A stretch of 64,000 nt of DNA from Acidovorax sp. RAC01 (GCF_001714725.1 NZ_CP016447.1:3715501-3779500), one strand, 5' to 3'. Shown: positions 1 through 12,346, counted from the stretch's first letter. The notes: generated by a model not told the origin, from the letters alone. Translations and numbers: made by a program.

Positions 1-731
1 TAGGACGTGTCCATCACGCGGCGGGCATCGTCGCGCAGCTGGGTCATGCCCAGGGCGTCGTACGAGCGGATCAGGATGTACAGGGCCTCTTCCAGCGCCG
101 GCACGCCCTGGTAGTCGGCCAGTGCCACCTGGGCACGGCCAATGGCTGCCACGTACGCGCCGCGCTGGTAGTAGTAACGCGCAACATGCACTTCATACTG
201 GGCGAGCGAATTGACGATGTACGTCATGCGCTGGCGCGAGTCCTGAGCATAACGCGAATCAGGAAAACGCGTGACCAGTTCGCTGAACGCTTCAAACGAA
301 TCCTTGGCGGCCTTCTGGTCGCGTTCGGAGAGGTCCTGGCGAGATATGAACGAGAAAAGCCCCAGGTTGTCGTTGAAGTTGACAAGGCCCTTGAGGTAGA
401 GCGCGTAGTCCAGCGCCGGGCTGGCCGGATGCAGCTTCATGAAGCGGTCCAGCGTGGCGACGGCCTGGGCCTTTTCGCCAGCCTTGTACTGGGCGTACGC
501 CTTGTCGATCTGTGCCTGCTGCGCCAGCGGGGTGCCCGCGGCACGGCCTTCGAGCTTTTCAAACAGCGGCACCGCCTTGTCGTAGGCGCCGCTGTCCATC
601 TCGTCGCGGGCCTCGGCATGAATGCGGTTGGGGCTCCAGCCGGCCGTCTTGTCCTCGACAGTGCTGGAGCAGGCCGCCAGGAGACCGGCAACGAGCAGGG
701 CGGAAACGAGGGGCAGTGGGGCACGCAACAT
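1..731 (-). CDS. bamD: Outer membrane assembly lipoprotein BamD (ComL), 3' end cut by the window edge
   Basis: Periplasmic lipoprotein of the Bam complex, which inserts beta-barrel proteins into the outer membrane. The first 243 codons are present; the stop lies beyond base 1. The N-terminus is a lipoprotein signal ending in LLAAC with the lipidated Cys at residue 21. It is followed by TPR-type helical repeats with family signatures such as ALYLKGLVNF and RVMDTS. E. coli BamD is about 245 aa, so only a short C-terminal piece is missing. It diverges from dnaE across a 170-bp region. The ATG at 729-731 is preceded, on the minus strand, by an AAAGCTGCTTGCG leader without a strong Shine-Dalgarno match. 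Confidence 0.93.
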   Translation of the reverse strand, partial: MLRAPLPLVSALLVAGLLAACSSTVEDKTAGWSPNRIHAEARDEMDSGAYDKAVPLFEKLEGRAAGTPLAQQAQIDKAYAQYKAGEKAQAVATLDRFMKLHPASPALDYALYLKGLVNFNDNLGLFSFISRQDLSERDQKAAKDSFEAFSELVTRFPDSRYAQDSRQRMTYIVNSLAQYEVHVARYYYQRGAYVAAIGRAQVALADYQGVPALEEALYILIRSYDALGMTQLRDDARRVMDTS

Positions 732-901
732 CGCAAGCAGCTTTCAGCAAAGGAGATACAGGACGCCCCGGGAGCGCTGTCGCGGCTCCTGTGGCCAGCC
801 ATGGGGCACGATCGCGGATTGTACGGCGGGCGTGCCGCCATACGGCCCCTGAGTGTCAGCGCTGCCCCGCGCCAGGCGCCCCGGCTTTCTACAATGCCGG
901 A

Positions 902-3900
902 ATGTTTGTTCACTTGCGCCTGCACACCGAGTTTTCCGTCGTTGACGGCACCAACCGTATCGATGAGGTGGCCAAGGCCGCCGCCCGGGATGGACAGCCC
1001 GCGCTGGCCATCACCGATCTCAACAACCTTTTCGGCGCCATCAAGTTCTACAAGGAGACGCGCGGCAAGGGCGTCAAGCCCATTCTGGGGGCGGAGATTT
1101 TTGTGGAGGGCGAGGCGGGCGCTGCGCCTGCCCGCTTCATCGTGCTGGTGCAAAGCCGCCAGGGCTACCTGAACCTGTCTGAATTGCTGGCACGCGCCTG
1201 GACGCGCAACATCGTCAAGAACGTGGCGGTGTGCACCTGGGCGTGGATCGAGGAACTGGGCGAAGGCCTCATCGCCCTGGCCGGCGCGCAGGCCGGGCCG
1301 GTAGGGCAGGCGCTGCTCAAGGGAGACGACCAGGGCGCCGCCGACGTGGCATTGCGCATGGCCGGGATATTTCCTCACCGCTTTTACATCGAGCTGCAGC
1401 GTGCGGGCCGTGTGGATGACGAAAGCCACGTCATCGCGGCGGCCCAGCTGGCAGCCCGCCTGAACCTGCCTGTGGTGGCCACGCACCCGGTGCAGTTTGC
1501 GACCGCTGACGACTACGAAGCGCATGAGGCCCGGGTCTGCATCGCCGAGGGCGAGATCCTGGCCAACCCTCGCCGCGTGCGCAAGTTCACGCGCGACCAG
1601 TATTTCAAATCAGCCTCCGAGATGGAGGCGCTCTTTGCCGACGTGCCGTCTGCGATCGCAAACACCGTTGAGATTGCCCAGCGCTGCAACCTGACGCTGG
1701 TGCTGGGCAAGCCACAGTTGCCAGACTTCCCGACGCCCAACGGCATGCCTATTGATGAGTATTTTCGGGTGGCATCGTTCGAGGGACTGGAAGAGCGCCT
1801 TGCGCTGCTTTTTCCAAAACCTGCGGAGCGCGATGCCCAGCGGCCCCGTTACGTGGAGCGCCTGGAGTTCGAGATTGGCACCATCCTGAAGATGGGGTTT
1901 CCGGGCTACTTCCTCATCGTGGGCGATTTCATCCAGTGGGCCAAGAACAACGGCTGCCCCGTGGGGCCCGGCCGGGGGTCCGGTGCAGGCTCGCTGGTGG
2001 CCTATGCGCTCAAGATCACCGACCTGGACCCGCTGCAGTACAACCTGCTGTTCGAGCGTTTCCTGAACCCCGAGCGCGTGTCGATGCCCGACTTCGACAT
2101 CGATTTCTGCCAGTCCAACCGCGACCGGGTGATCGACTACGTGAAAGACAAGTACGGCAAGAACGCCGTGAGCCAGATCGCCACCTTCGGCACCATGGCT
2201 GCCAAGGCGGCCATCCGTGATGTGGGACGCGTCATGGACATGAGCTATACGTTTTGCGACGGCATCTCCAAACTGGTGCCCGGCAAGCCCGGTATGTCAT
2301 ACACGCTGGCGTACCCGCCTGCCGTCAAGAAGGACGGCGACAAGAACAACTACGCGCTGGAGCTGGAGCCTCTGCTGGCCGAACGCGTACAGAAGGAAGA
2401 AGACGTCAAGACCATCATCGAGATGGCGCAAAAGCTCGAGGGCATGACGCGCAACATCGGCATGCACGCTGGCGGGGTGCTGATTGCTCCGGGCAAGCTC
2501 ACCGATTTTTGCCCGCTGTACCAGCAGCCGGGCAGCGAATCGGCTGTGAGCCAATACGACAAGGATGACGTGGAGGCCATCGGCCTGGTGAAGTTCGACT
2601 TTCTGGGGCTGGCCACGCTGACCATCCTGGAGATCGCGCGCGAATTCATCATGAAGCGCCACAAGGGGCAGGAGAACTTCACGTTCGAGGCGATTCCGCT
2701 GGACGACGGCCCTACCTACCGCCTGTTTTCCGAGGGCAAGACCGAGGCAGTGTTCCAGTTTGAAAGCCGCGGCATGCAGGGCATGCTCAAGGAAGCGCGG
2801 CCCAGCCGGCTGGAAGACCTGATTGCGCTGAATGCGTTGTACCGGCCTGGCCCCATGGACCTGATCCCCAGCTTCGTGAACCGCAAGCATGGCAAGGAGG
2901 TGGTCGAGTACCCGCACCCGCTGGTCGAGAAGGTGCTGTCGGAAACCTACGGGATCATGGTCTACCAGGAGCAGGTGATGCAGACCGCCCAGGTGCTGGG
3001 CGGCTACAGCCTGGGCGGCGCCGACATGCTGCGCCGGGCGATGGGCAAGAAAAAGGCCGAGGAGATGGCCGAGCACCGCGAGATTTTCCGCGCCGGTGCG
3101 GCCAAGCAGGGTATCAGTCAGGAGAAGGCGGACGAGGTCTTCGACCTGATGGAGAAGTTCGCAGGCTACGGCTTCAACAAGTCGCACGCCGCTGCGTACT
3201 CGCTGCTCGCATACCACACCGGCTGGCTCAAGGTCCACTTCACGGCCGAGTTCTTCTGCGCCAACATGACGGTGGAAATGGACGACACCGACAAGCTCAA
3301 GGTGCTGTTCGAAGACGCGCACAAGATGGGGTTGTCGTTCGAGCCGCCGGACGTGAACCGCGGGTTCTACCGTTTCGAGCCCGTCACCGACAAGATCATC
3401 CGCTACGGCCTGGGTGCCGTCAAAGGCACGGGCCAGCAGGCCATCGAAGCCATCGTGGCCGCCCGGGAAGGGCGGGGTGACGGCCCGCAAGGTTCCACCA
3501 AGGGGCCATTCAAAAGCTTGTTTGACTTCTGTTTGCGGGTGGACAGGGCCCGACTGAACAAGCGCACGGTCGAGGCGCTCATCAAGGCAGGCGCATTCGA
3601 TTCGCTGAACATGAACCGCGCCTCGATGGTGGCATCCATCGACCGTGCTTTTGACTTTGCGGCCGCCACGCTGGCCAACGTGAACCAGGGCGGGCTGTTT
3701 GACATGATGGGTGACGATGCCCACGGCTCGAGCACTCAGGAACCCGATCTGGTCGAGGCCGTTCCGTGGGGCATCAAGGAGCGGCTCACGCAGGAAAAGA
3801 CGGCCGTGGGCTTTTACCTGTCGGGCCACCTGTTTGACGAGGTTGCTACGGAGGTGCGGCGGTTCGTCCGCACTTCCATCGATGAGCTGCTCGACAGCCG

Positions 3901-4435
3901 TGAGCCCCAGATCCTTGCGGGCATCGTCAGCGACTTTCGCGTCATCAACGGGCAGCGTGGCAAGCTGGCGCTGTTCAAGCTGGACGACAAGTCGGGCGTG
4001 ATCGAGGCCTCGGCCGACGAGGCGCTGCTCAACACCTATCGCAACCAGCTCAAGGAAGACGAGTTCGTGGTCATGCTGGGCCGGCTGCAGCTCGATCATT
4101 TCAGCGGCGGGCTCAGGCTGAAGGTGCAGCAGGTGTGGGACCTGGCGGGCGCCCGCTGCCGTTTCGGCAAATACCTGCATGTGGTGGTGGGCGACCGTGG
4201 CCCGGATTTACAGCGCTTGGTGCGCGAGTTTCCGCCCCGGCGCGAGGAAATCGCCGAAGGCGAGCTGCTACACGGCCTGAAGGTGCGGATGGGGGTGCGC
4301 TGCAAGGCGGATGGCGGGGCTGCCACAGCCGAGTTGCAGCTGGGCGACAGCGCCAAGTTCTACCCTACCGATGCCGCACTGGCCGCCTGGACGGCCCAGG
4401 CGGGTACGGGCTCTGCCACGGTGGTCTACGAGTAA
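902..4435 (+). CDS. dnaE: DNA polymerase III alpha subunit
   Basis: Catalytic subunit of the replicative DNA polymerase. The 1177-aa protein matches the usual DnaE length (E. coli 1160). It opens with the PHP domain (MFVHLRLHTEFSVVDG), then the polymerase palm with PDFDIDF at residues 396-402 carrying catalytic Asp residues, the fingers segment NKSHAAAYSLLAYHTGWLK, and a C-terminal OB-fold/tau-binding region. The reading frame is open as far upstream as 512, but the ATG at 902 gives the canonical DnaE N-terminus and the upstream part belongs to the bamD/dnaE divergent region. A TACAAT box ends only six bases before this ATG and no Shine-Dalgarno is visible, so a leaderless mRNA is possible. 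Confidence 0.97.
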   Translation: MFVHLRLHTEFSVVDGTNRIDEVAKAAARDGQPALAITDLNNLFGAIKFYKETRGKGVKPILGAEIFVEGEAGAAPARFIVLVQSRQGYLNLSELLARAWTRNIVKNVAVCTWAWIEELGEGLIALAGAQAGPVGQALLKGDDQGAADVALRMAGIFPHRFYIELQRAGRVDDESHVIAAAQLAARLNLPVVATHPVQFATADDYEAHEARVCIAEGEILANPRRVRKFTRDQYFKSASEMEALFADVPSAIANTVEIAQRCNLTLVLGKPQLPDFPTPNGMPIDEYFRVASFEGLEERLALLFPKPAERDAQRPRYVERLEFEIGTILKMGFPGYFLIVGDFIQWAKNNGCPVGPGRGSGAGSLVAYALKITDLDPLQYNLLFERFLNPERVSMPDFDIDFCQSNRDRVIDYVKDKYGKNAVSQIATFGTMAAKAAIRDVGRVMDMSYTFCDGISKLVPGKPGMSYTLAYPPAVKKDGDKNNYALELEPLLAERVQKEEDVKTIIEMAQKLEGMTRNIGMHAGGVLIAPGKLTDFCPLYQQPGSESAVSQYDKDDVEAIGLVKFDFLGLATLTILEIAREFIMKRHKGQENFTFEAIPLDDGPTYRLFSEGKTEAVFQFESRGMQGMLKEARPSRLEDLIALNALYRPGPMDLIPSFVNRKHGKEVVEYPHPLVEKVLSETYGIMVYQEQVMQTAQVLGGYSLGGADMLRRAMGKKKAEEMAEHREIFRAGAAKQGISQEKADEVFDLMEKFAGYGFNKSHAAAYSLLAYHTGWLKVHFTAEFFCANMTVEMDDTDKLKVLFEDAHKMGLSFEPPDVNRGFYRFEPVTDKIIRYGLGAVKGTGQQAIEAIVAAREGRGDGPQGSTKGPFKSLFDFCLRVDRARLNKRTVEALIKAGAFDSLNMNRASMVASIDRAFDFAAATLANVNQGGLFDMMGDDAHGSSTQEPDLVEAVPWGIKERLTQEKTAVGFYLSGHLFDEVATEVRRFVRTSIDELLDSREPQILAGIVSDFRVINGQRGKLALFKLDDKSGVIEASADEALLNTYRNQLKEDEFVVMLGRLQLDHFSGGLRLKVQQVWDLAGARCRFGKYLHVVVGDRGPDLQRLVREFPPRREEIAEGELLHGLKVRMGVRCKADGGAATAELQLGDSAKFYPTDAALAAWTAQAGTGSATVVYE

Positions 4436-4530
4436 CCGGAAAACATGTAAATATCCACAGATGCCCGCCTTGAAAAATAGACGGGGAACATCAAGTTTCT
4501 CCCGAGGCCACCGGGCTGCGGATCGCTAGA

Positions 4531-4899
4531 ATGAATTTCATGGCAACTAAACCCCCTTCAGCCCCCAAGGTGCCGCCGGTAACCCGGCCTTCGCAGGATG
4601 ACGGCGGTTCGGTCGTGCTGGAGCGACGCACCCAGAAGACCCAGCCCCCCCAGATGTACCAGGTCGTCATGCTCAACGACGACTACACCCCGATGGAATT
4701 CGTCATCGTGGTCCTGCAGGAGTTTTTCAGCAAGGACCGGGAACAGGCCACCCAGATCATGTTGAAGATCCACCTGGACGGCAAAGGCGTCTGCGGCGTT
4801 TATTCGCGCGACGTGGCTGCCACCAAGGTGGAACAAGTGCTTGACGCCGCCGCCAAGGCGGGCCACCCACTGCAATGTGTGAGTGAACCTGTTGCATAA
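4531..4899 (+). CDS. clpS: ATP-dependent Clp protease adaptor ClpS
   Basis: N-end-rule adaptor that hands substrates to ClpA. The 122-aa protein carries the family core with [16 protein letters not shown] and the C-terminal half with [18 protein letters not shown]. It sits 57 bp upstream of clpA, the usual clpS-clpA arrangement, so the adaptor and its unfoldase are co-expressed. An in-frame ATG at 4540 (MATKPP...) is an alternative start; neither has a convincing Shine-Dalgarno sequence. Confidence 0.96.
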   Translation: MNFMATKPPSAPKVPPVTRPSQDDGGSVVLERRTQKTQPPQMYQVVMLNDDYTPMEFVIVVLQEFFSKDREQATQIMLKIHLDGKGVCGVYSRDVAATKVEQVLDAAAKAGHPLQCVSEPVA

Positions 4900-4956
4900 C
4901 AGGTTTTTGATCCCCATCTACAGTTAACTTTTCCACGCAAGCACAAAGGAGTTCAC

Positions 4957-7305
<2,349 letters not shown>

Positions 7306-7364
7306 TCGGCGCCGCGCCTGGCGCGGTCTACCGGCAGCAGCGATGCCCGCCGGTTGCCCCAGCA

Positions 7365-7396
7365 AGAAAGCCCGTGGTTTAAACGCCGCGGGCTTT
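7365..7396 (+). terminator. Rho-independent terminator after clpA
   Basis: AAGCCCGTGG and CCGCGGGCTT pair around a short A/T-rich loop and are followed by a run of T. It lies 60 bp after the clpA stop and separates it from the convergent transglycosylase gene. Confidence 0.8.
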
Positions 7397-7476
7397 TTCT
7401 TTGGATACGGGCCTTACGCTGCGATAGACAGGGCCCGCGCGGCCGCTGCCTGGCCATTTCCGGCGCGCGGCCTTGG

Positions 7477-8910
7477 TTATGACGCCGGGCTCGCCTGCAG
7501 CCGCTGCAGCAACTCCAGCGTGGGGTACCCGTCCGGCGGCAGCCCGATGCTGCGCTGGAAGCCGCGAAGGCCTGCCCGTGTGGCCGGGCCCATCACTCCG
7601 TCGGGCGTACCGGCGGCAAACCCGCGGCGGTTCAGGGCGTCCTGCATTGTCTGCAGCTGCGCGCGCGACAGGGGCGCCAGGTCGCGCGGCCAGGGGGTGG
7701 CCACCCCGGGCTCGCCGTCGATCTGGCGGGCCAGCAGCCCGACGGCCAGGGCGTAGCTCACCGAGTTGTTGTACCGCAGGATCGCGCGGAAGTTGCCGCC
7801 CACCAGGAACGCCGGGCCGCGTGCGCCCGCGGGGGTGATGAGGTACGCGTCCGCCAGCGGCGGCAGGGCCTGCCCGTCGGCTGTGCGGATGCCTTCGGTT
7901 TCCCACTGCGCGGCAGACTGACGCACGGCAGGGTCGGCACGGCCGTGGTCGAAACCGGGCGGCAGAACCACTTCGCTCCCCCAGGTGGATGCCGCTTGCC
8001 AGCCCGACCGCGCCAGAAAATTCGCCGTCGAAGCCGCCACATCCGGGATGCTGCCCCAGATGTCGCTGTGCCCGTCGCCGTCGGCGTCCACCGCATGGGC
8101 CAGGAACACCGAGGGCAGGAACTGGGTGTGGCCCATGGCCCCGGCCCACGATCCCACCATGCGGTCGGCGGCAATGTCGCCTTGGTCGAGGATGCGCAGT
8201 GCCGCCAGCAATTCCGACTCGGCCCAAGCCCGGCGCCGGCCCTCGTGGGCCAGCGTGGCCAGCGCATCCACGGCGCGGAAGCTGCCGAAGTTGGTGCCGT
8301 AGTTGCTCTCCATGCCCCAGATGGCCGTGATGACGGTGGCGGGCACACCGTAGCGCTGGGCCGCGGCCTCCAGTGTGGCGCGGTGCTGCTCCAGTTGCGC
8401 CCGGCCCTGGGCAATGCGCTGTGCTGACACGGCGCTGTCCAGGTAGGCCCACGGTGTGCGGGTGAATTCGGGCTGCGACCGGTCCAGCTCGACCACTCGG
8501 GGCTGCCACTCGGCGTTACCAAGGGCTGTCCTCACGGTGTCTGGCCGGATGCCCGCCGCCAGGGCGCGCGCGGCGAAGGCGCTGCGCCACTCTGCGAAAC
8601 CGGCCTGTGCATCAGCACCGCCGGGTGCTGCTGCGGTGACGCGCGTGCCAGGCAGGGCTGCGTCGGTGGCTGCCGGGTTGGTTGTGCCGGTGTGCGGCGG
8701 CGTCGCGACGGCTGGGGTCGGCCGCGCGCCCGACGCGGGCGCGTTGCCCGGCGTCACCGCGCAACCAGCCAGGCTGAGGGCTGCCAGCAAGGGCAGCATC
8801 GGAAGCAGGGCCACTGGGGACAAGGTGACTTGAGAAGGGGCGTTGCGGGTCTGCACGTGTCCGGCAGACTCAGCGGAGGTGTGAAGGCGTGTTGCCGAAT
8901 TGGGATGCAT
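7477..8910 (-). CDS. Lytic murein transglycosylase, MltB type, with peptidoglycan-binding domain
   Basis: Predicted outer-membrane lipoprotein that cleaves peptidoglycan non-hydrolytically. From the ATG at 8910 the protein has 477 aa: a long N-region, a lipobox (LSLAGC, Cys at residue 50), a Pro/Ala/Thr linker, the MltB catalytic domain with IWGMESNYGTNFGS containing the catalytic Glu, GAMGHTQFLPS and DADGDGHSDIWGS, and a C-terminal PG_binding_1 domain (residues about 405-470, DALNRRGFAAGTPDGVMG). The frame stays open to 9021, but that extension lies upstream of the likely signal peptide. TTG and GTG codons closer to the lipobox are other possible starts. Transcription converges on clpA. Confidence 0.88.
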   Translation of the reverse strand: MHPNSATRLHTSAESAGHVQTRNAPSQVTLSPVALLPMLPLLAALSLAGCAVTPGNAPASGARPTPAVATPPHTGTTNPAATDAALPGTRVTAAAPGGADAQAGFAEWRSAFAARALAAGIRPDTVRTALGNAEWQPRVVELDRSQPEFTRTPWAYLDSAVSAQRIAQGRAQLEQHRATLEAAAQRYGVPATVITAIWGMESNYGTNFGSFRAVDALATLAHEGRRRAWAESELLAALRILDQGDIAADRMVGSWAGAMGHTQFLPSVFLAHAVDADGDGHSDIWGSIPDVAASTANFLARSGWQAASTWGSEVVLPPGFDHGRADPAVRQSAAQWETEGIRTADGQALPPLADAYLITPAGARGPAFLVGGNFRAILRYNNSVSYALAVGLLARQIDGEPGVATPWPRDLAPLSRAQLQTMQDALNRRGFAAGTPDGVMGPATRAGLRGFQRSIGLPPDGYPTLELLQRLQASPAS

Positions 8911-9033
8911 GCAACATTGTCCCGCGTCGCCGCCATGCCCCTTGCGTAGAGATGTATCACGCAGCCCCGGTACACACCGGAGTGCCCGCGCGTTCATGCG
9001 CAGGGGTCGCTTGCATGCCATGGATTACTACCA

Positions 9034-9090
9034 TTTTGATAGCTGTCGGTGCTTATGAAGCAAGCCCTACAGGCTAAAAACACCCCAAAT
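9034..9090 (+). repeat. Repeat A, copy 1
   Basis: Copy of a dispersed Comamonadaceae intergenic element: TTTTGATAGCTG, a variable middle with GCTTATGAAGC (small hairpin), then GGCTAAAAACACCCC. It lies between the divergent transglycosylase and sbcB genes. Six other copies occur in the window. Confidence 0.7.
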
Positions 9091-9145
9091 CGGGTTACAG
9101 TGCGGGCTTCGCGCCTGGCGCAGCGCATGTCACCCTTCACACCCC

Positions 9146-10588
9146 ATGGCTCCCCACACTTTCCTCTGGCACGACTACGAAACCTTCGGTGCCAACACGC
9201 GCCGCGACCGGCCCGCGCAGTTTGCCGCCATCCGCACCGATGCCGAGCTCAACGAGATCGGCGCGCCGCTGATGATCTACTGCCAGCCCGCCAGCGACTA
9301 CCTGCCCGACCCGGTGTCCTGCCTCATTACCGGCATCACGCCCCAGCTGTGCCTGGAGCGGGGCGTGCCTGAGCACCAGTTTGCGGCCCGCATCGAGGCC
9401 GAATTCGTGCAGCCCGGCACCATTGGCGTGGGCTACAACACCATCCGGTTTGATGACGAGATCACGCGCTTCATGTTCTGGCGCAACCTGATCGACCCCT
9501 ATGCCCGCGAGTGGCAAAACCAGTGCGGCCGCTGGGATCTGCTGGATGTGGTGCGGATGACCTACGCCTTGCGCCCCGAGGGCATCCAGTGGCCCCAAAA
9601 GGAAGACGGCTCGCCCAGCTTCAAGCTGGAGCACCTCTCCAAGGCCAACGGCCTGCTGCATGAGGCGGCCCACGATGCGCTGTCAGACGTGCGCGCCACC
9701 ATTGCGCTGGCGCGGCTCATTCGCCAGCACAACCCCAAGCTGTTTGACTTTGCGCTGGGCCTGCACAAGAAGGACCGCGTGGCGGCCGAGCTGCGGCTGC
9801 CCGCTACGCCAGCGTCGGCCCGCCCGTTCCTGCATGTGTCGGGCATGTTCCCGGCCGAGCGTGGTTGCCTGGCGGTGATGTGGCCCCTGGCCAGCCACCC
9901 CACCAACCGCAACGAGCTGATCGCCTGGGACCTGGCCCACGACCCGGCCCCGCTGGCCACCATGGGCGCCGACGAGATCCGGCTGCGCATGTTCTCCAAA
10001 GCCGATGCGCTGCCCGAGGGCGTGACGCGGCTGCCGGTCAAGACCATCCACCTCAACAAGTCGCCGATGGTGGTGGGCAACGTCAACACCCTCACGCCCG
10101 CGCTGGCGCAGCGCTGGAACATCGACCTGGCTGCCGCCGCGCAGCACGCCGAAACCGCCCGTGCCTTGCCCGACATGAGTGGCATCTGGCCCGCCGTGTT
10201 CAGCCGCCCGGCGGAGGCCGCGCCGGATGTGGACCAGGACCTGTACGGTGGCTTTGTGGGCGACCGCGACCGGCGCCTGCTGAACGACCTGCGCAGCATG
10301 CCCGGCGACAAGCTGGCTGCGGCGCGTGCCGCTTTTGACGACCCGCGTCTGGCCGAGCTGCTGTGGCGCTACCGGGCCCGCAACTTCCCCGGCACGTTGA
10401 GCGAAGAGGAAGCGGAGCGCTGGGAAGCCCACCGCGCCGCCTGCCTGTTCGATGGCGCGGGCGGTGCCCGCACGGTGGAGCAGCTGTTCACCGAGATCGA
10501 CGAGCTGTCGGAAACGGCAGATGACCGTGCCCAGGACCTGCTGGGCGCCCTGTACGATTACGCCGAGCAGATTGCACCGGAACGGTAG
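9146..10588 (+). CDS. sbcB: Exodeoxyribonuclease I
   Basis: 3'-5' single-strand DNA exonuclease used in recombination and mismatch repair. The 480-aa protein begins with the DEDDh exonuclease fold: WHDYETFGANTRRDRPAQFA carries the first catalytic Asp/Glu pair (D10, E12), and HDALSDVRATIALARLI carries the later Asp and His of the site. It is followed by the SH3-like and C-terminal helical domains typical of SbcB (E. coli 475 aa). The ATG at 9146 gives the expected N-terminus. It stands alone between two unrelated genes. Confidence 0.95.
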   Translation: MAPHTFLWHDYETFGANTRRDRPAQFAAIRTDAELNEIGAPLMIYCQPASDYLPDPVSCLITGITPQLCLERGVPEHQFAARIEAEFVQPGTIGVGYNTIRFDDEITRFMFWRNLIDPYAREWQNQCGRWDLLDVVRMTYALRPEGIQWPQKEDGSPSFKLEHLSKANGLLHEAAHDALSDVRATIALARLIRQHNPKLFDFALGLHKKDRVAAELRLPATPASARPFLHVSGMFPAERGCLAVMWPLASHPTNRNELIAWDLAHDPAPLATMGADEIRLRMFSKADALPEGVTRLPVKTIHLNKSPMVVGNVNTLTPALAQRWNIDLAAAAQHAETARALPDMSGIWPAVFSRPAEAAPDVDQDLYGGFVGDRDRRLLNDLRSMPGDKLAAARAAFDDPRLAELLWRYRARNFPGTLSEEEAERWEAHRAACLFDGAGGARTVEQLFTEIDELSETADDRAQDLLGALYDYAEQIAPER

Positions 10589-10719
10589 CCCGCTCCAGCC
10601 AGTCGCGGCAGACGCTTGTTCTGGGCTGGCGAGGCCAGTTCCCCAGCGTTTCAGTATCGGCGCGCCAGAGCTTCCCCCGGGCAGTCTTCGCAGACACAGT
10701 GAAATATCCGCAGATTTTT

Positions 10720-11967
10720 ATGACGACACCGCACCAGCCCAGCTTCACTACCCAGATCGTCCACGCCGACCGGCTGGGCGGCGCAGAGCACGGCGCCATC
10801 CACAAGCCCATCCACACCTCGGTGCAGTACGGCTACGACAAGGTCGAAGACCTGATTGCCGTCTTCCAGGGCACCGCCAAGGGCGGCTTCAACTACGCCC
10901 GCCAGGGCACACCCACCACGGCGGCGCTCGAATCGAAAATCACCCAGATGGAGCAGGGCCTGGGCACCATCGTGTTCTCCACCGGCATGGCGGGCATCTG
11001 CGCCATCTTCATGACGCTGCTGAAGGCGGGCGACCACCTGGTGGCCAGCCAGTACGTGTTTGGCAACACCAACAGCGTGTTCGGCACGCTGGCCAACCTG
11101 GGCATCGAGATCACCACCGTGGACGTGACCGATGCCGCCCAGGTGGCCGCTGCGGTTCGGCCCAACACCCGCATGGTGTTTGTCGAGACCATCGCCAACC
11201 CCGGCACGCAGATTCCGGACCTGGCCGGCATCGGCGCGCTTTGCAGGCAGCACGGCCTGCTGTACGTGGTCGACAACACGGTGGCATCGCCGTACATCTT
11301 CCGCGCGGGCACTGTGGGCGCAGGGCTGGTGGTGAATTCGCTCACCAAGAGCATCGGCGGCCACGGCGATGCCCTGGGCGGCGCCGTCACCGACACCGGC
11401 CTGTACGACTGGAGCGGCTACCCCAACATCTTTGCCGCCTACTGCAAGGGCGATTCCAAGGGCTGGGGCCTGCAGCAGCTGCGCAAGAAGGGCCTGCGCG
11501 ACATGGGCGGCACGCTGTCGTCCCACGCCGCGCACCAGCTGGCGGTAGGCGCCGAAACCCTGGCCCTGCGCATGGAGCGCACCAGCGCCACGGCCCTGGC
11601 ACTGGCCCGCTGGCTGGAGCAGCAACCGGCCGTCGCGCGCGTGCTGTACCCCATGCTCGAATCGCATCCCCAGCATGCGCAGGCCAAGCAGCATTTCCGG
11701 GCGGGCTCGTGGCTGCTGTCGTTCGAGCTGCGCGATGCCGACCAGTGCCTGACCGTGTGCAACCGCCTGCAGCTGCCCATCAAGGCCACGGGCCTGGCCG
11801 ATACGCGCACGCTGATCATCCCGGTGGCGCACACCATCTTCTGGGAGGCCGGCCCCGCAGTGCGCGCCACCATGGGCATTGCCGACGGCATGATCCGCCT
11901 GTCGATCGGGCTGGAAGAGGCTGACGACCTGCTGGCCGACTTTGCACAGGCGCTGTCGGGGCTCTGA
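10720..11967 (+). CDS. Cystathionine gamma-synthase family PLP-dependent enzyme
   Basis: Cys/Met-metabolism fold-type I PLP enzyme (MetB/MetY/MetC/methionine gamma-lyase superfamily), 415 aa. The Schiff-base lysine is in NSLTKSIGGHGDALGG (K210). Other family marks are YARQGTPTTAALE, FSTGMAGICAIF and the C-terminal RATMGIADGMIRLSIGLE. A GTG at 10699 would add seven residues; the ATG at 10720 is preferred. Family members differ in whether they make or break cystathionine or homocysteine, and the sequence alone does not settle the substrate. There are no methionine genes next to it. It is probably monocistronic. Confidence 0.85.
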   Translation: MTTPHQPSFTTQIVHADRLGGAEHGAIHKPIHTSVQYGYDKVEDLIAVFQGTAKGGFNYARQGTPTTAALESKITQMEQGLGTIVFSTGMAGICAIFMTLLKAGDHLVASQYVFGNTNSVFGTLANLGIEITTVDVTDAAQVAAAVRPNTRMVFVETIANPGTQIPDLAGIGALCRQHGLLYVVDNTVASPYIFRAGTVGAGLVVNSLTKSIGGHGDALGGAVTDTGLYDWSGYPNIFAAYCKGDSKGWGLQQLRKKGLRDMGGTLSSHAAHQLAVGAETLALRMERTSATALALARWLEQQPAVARVLYPMLESHPQHAQAKQHFRAGSWLLSFELRDADQCLTVCNRLQLPIKATGLADTRTLIIPVAHTIFWEAGPAVRATMGIADGMIRLSIGLEEADDLLADFAQALSGL

Positions 11968-12346
11968 GGCGCCACACGGCGATGGCCGCCCGCTGCATGG
12001 CCGGCTGTGAGCATTGGGAGATACCGGAGCGGGCGCGAGCCGGTCAAGGGGGGGCGCTGCAACCTGCACCCGCGACGGTGCGGCTTTCGCGGCACGCAAC
12101 GGGCCAGCTCAGGGTGTGAGCCGCTGCGCACGATAGGGACGCTCGCGGACGCATCTCGGTTGCGCCGGCCGACCCTGCCACCCGTCCAGCCCTTTTTCGC
12201 GCGGTTTTTCCTGCGCTTTTTACTGGGTTTGTTCCCGCATTTGTTGCGTTGGTCGCTATTAAAATAATAGCTATAAAGACAATTAAAGCCTGCCATGGCG
12301 GCCAATTTCACCCTGAAAGCGCTCTGCGGTGCCGTTTCAGCAGGTC
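11968..12346. other. Gene-free stretch between two convergent genes, holding repeat A copy 2
   Basis: No reading frame here resembles a protein. The only recognisable element is repeat A (12251-12313). A T-rich patch (12190-12250) precedes it. No clear terminator hairpin was found for either flanking gene. Confidence 0.5.
12251..12313 (+). repeat. Repeat A, copy 2
   Basis: GGTCGCTATTAAAATAATAGCTATAAAG followed after about 20 bases by GGCGGCCAATTTCACCCT. It shares the ATAGCT start and GGCCAA-TTTCACCC end with copy 6 at 32901. It lies just beyond the 3' end of the SpmA/B-like gene. Confidence 0.65.

Noticed and set aside
2297..4180. Long open frames opposite dnaE and clpA (for example 2297-4180 and 5122-7365, minus strand)
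   Set aside because: They mirror the codon periodicity of well-supported genes on the other strand, have His/Gln/Val-rich unnatural composition and no family signature. High GC makes such antisense frames common.
10452..12099. 490-aa plus-strand frame and 482-aa minus-strand frame across the Cys/Met PLP enzyme gene
   Set aside because: Both overlap the supported enzyme in other frames and lack family features.
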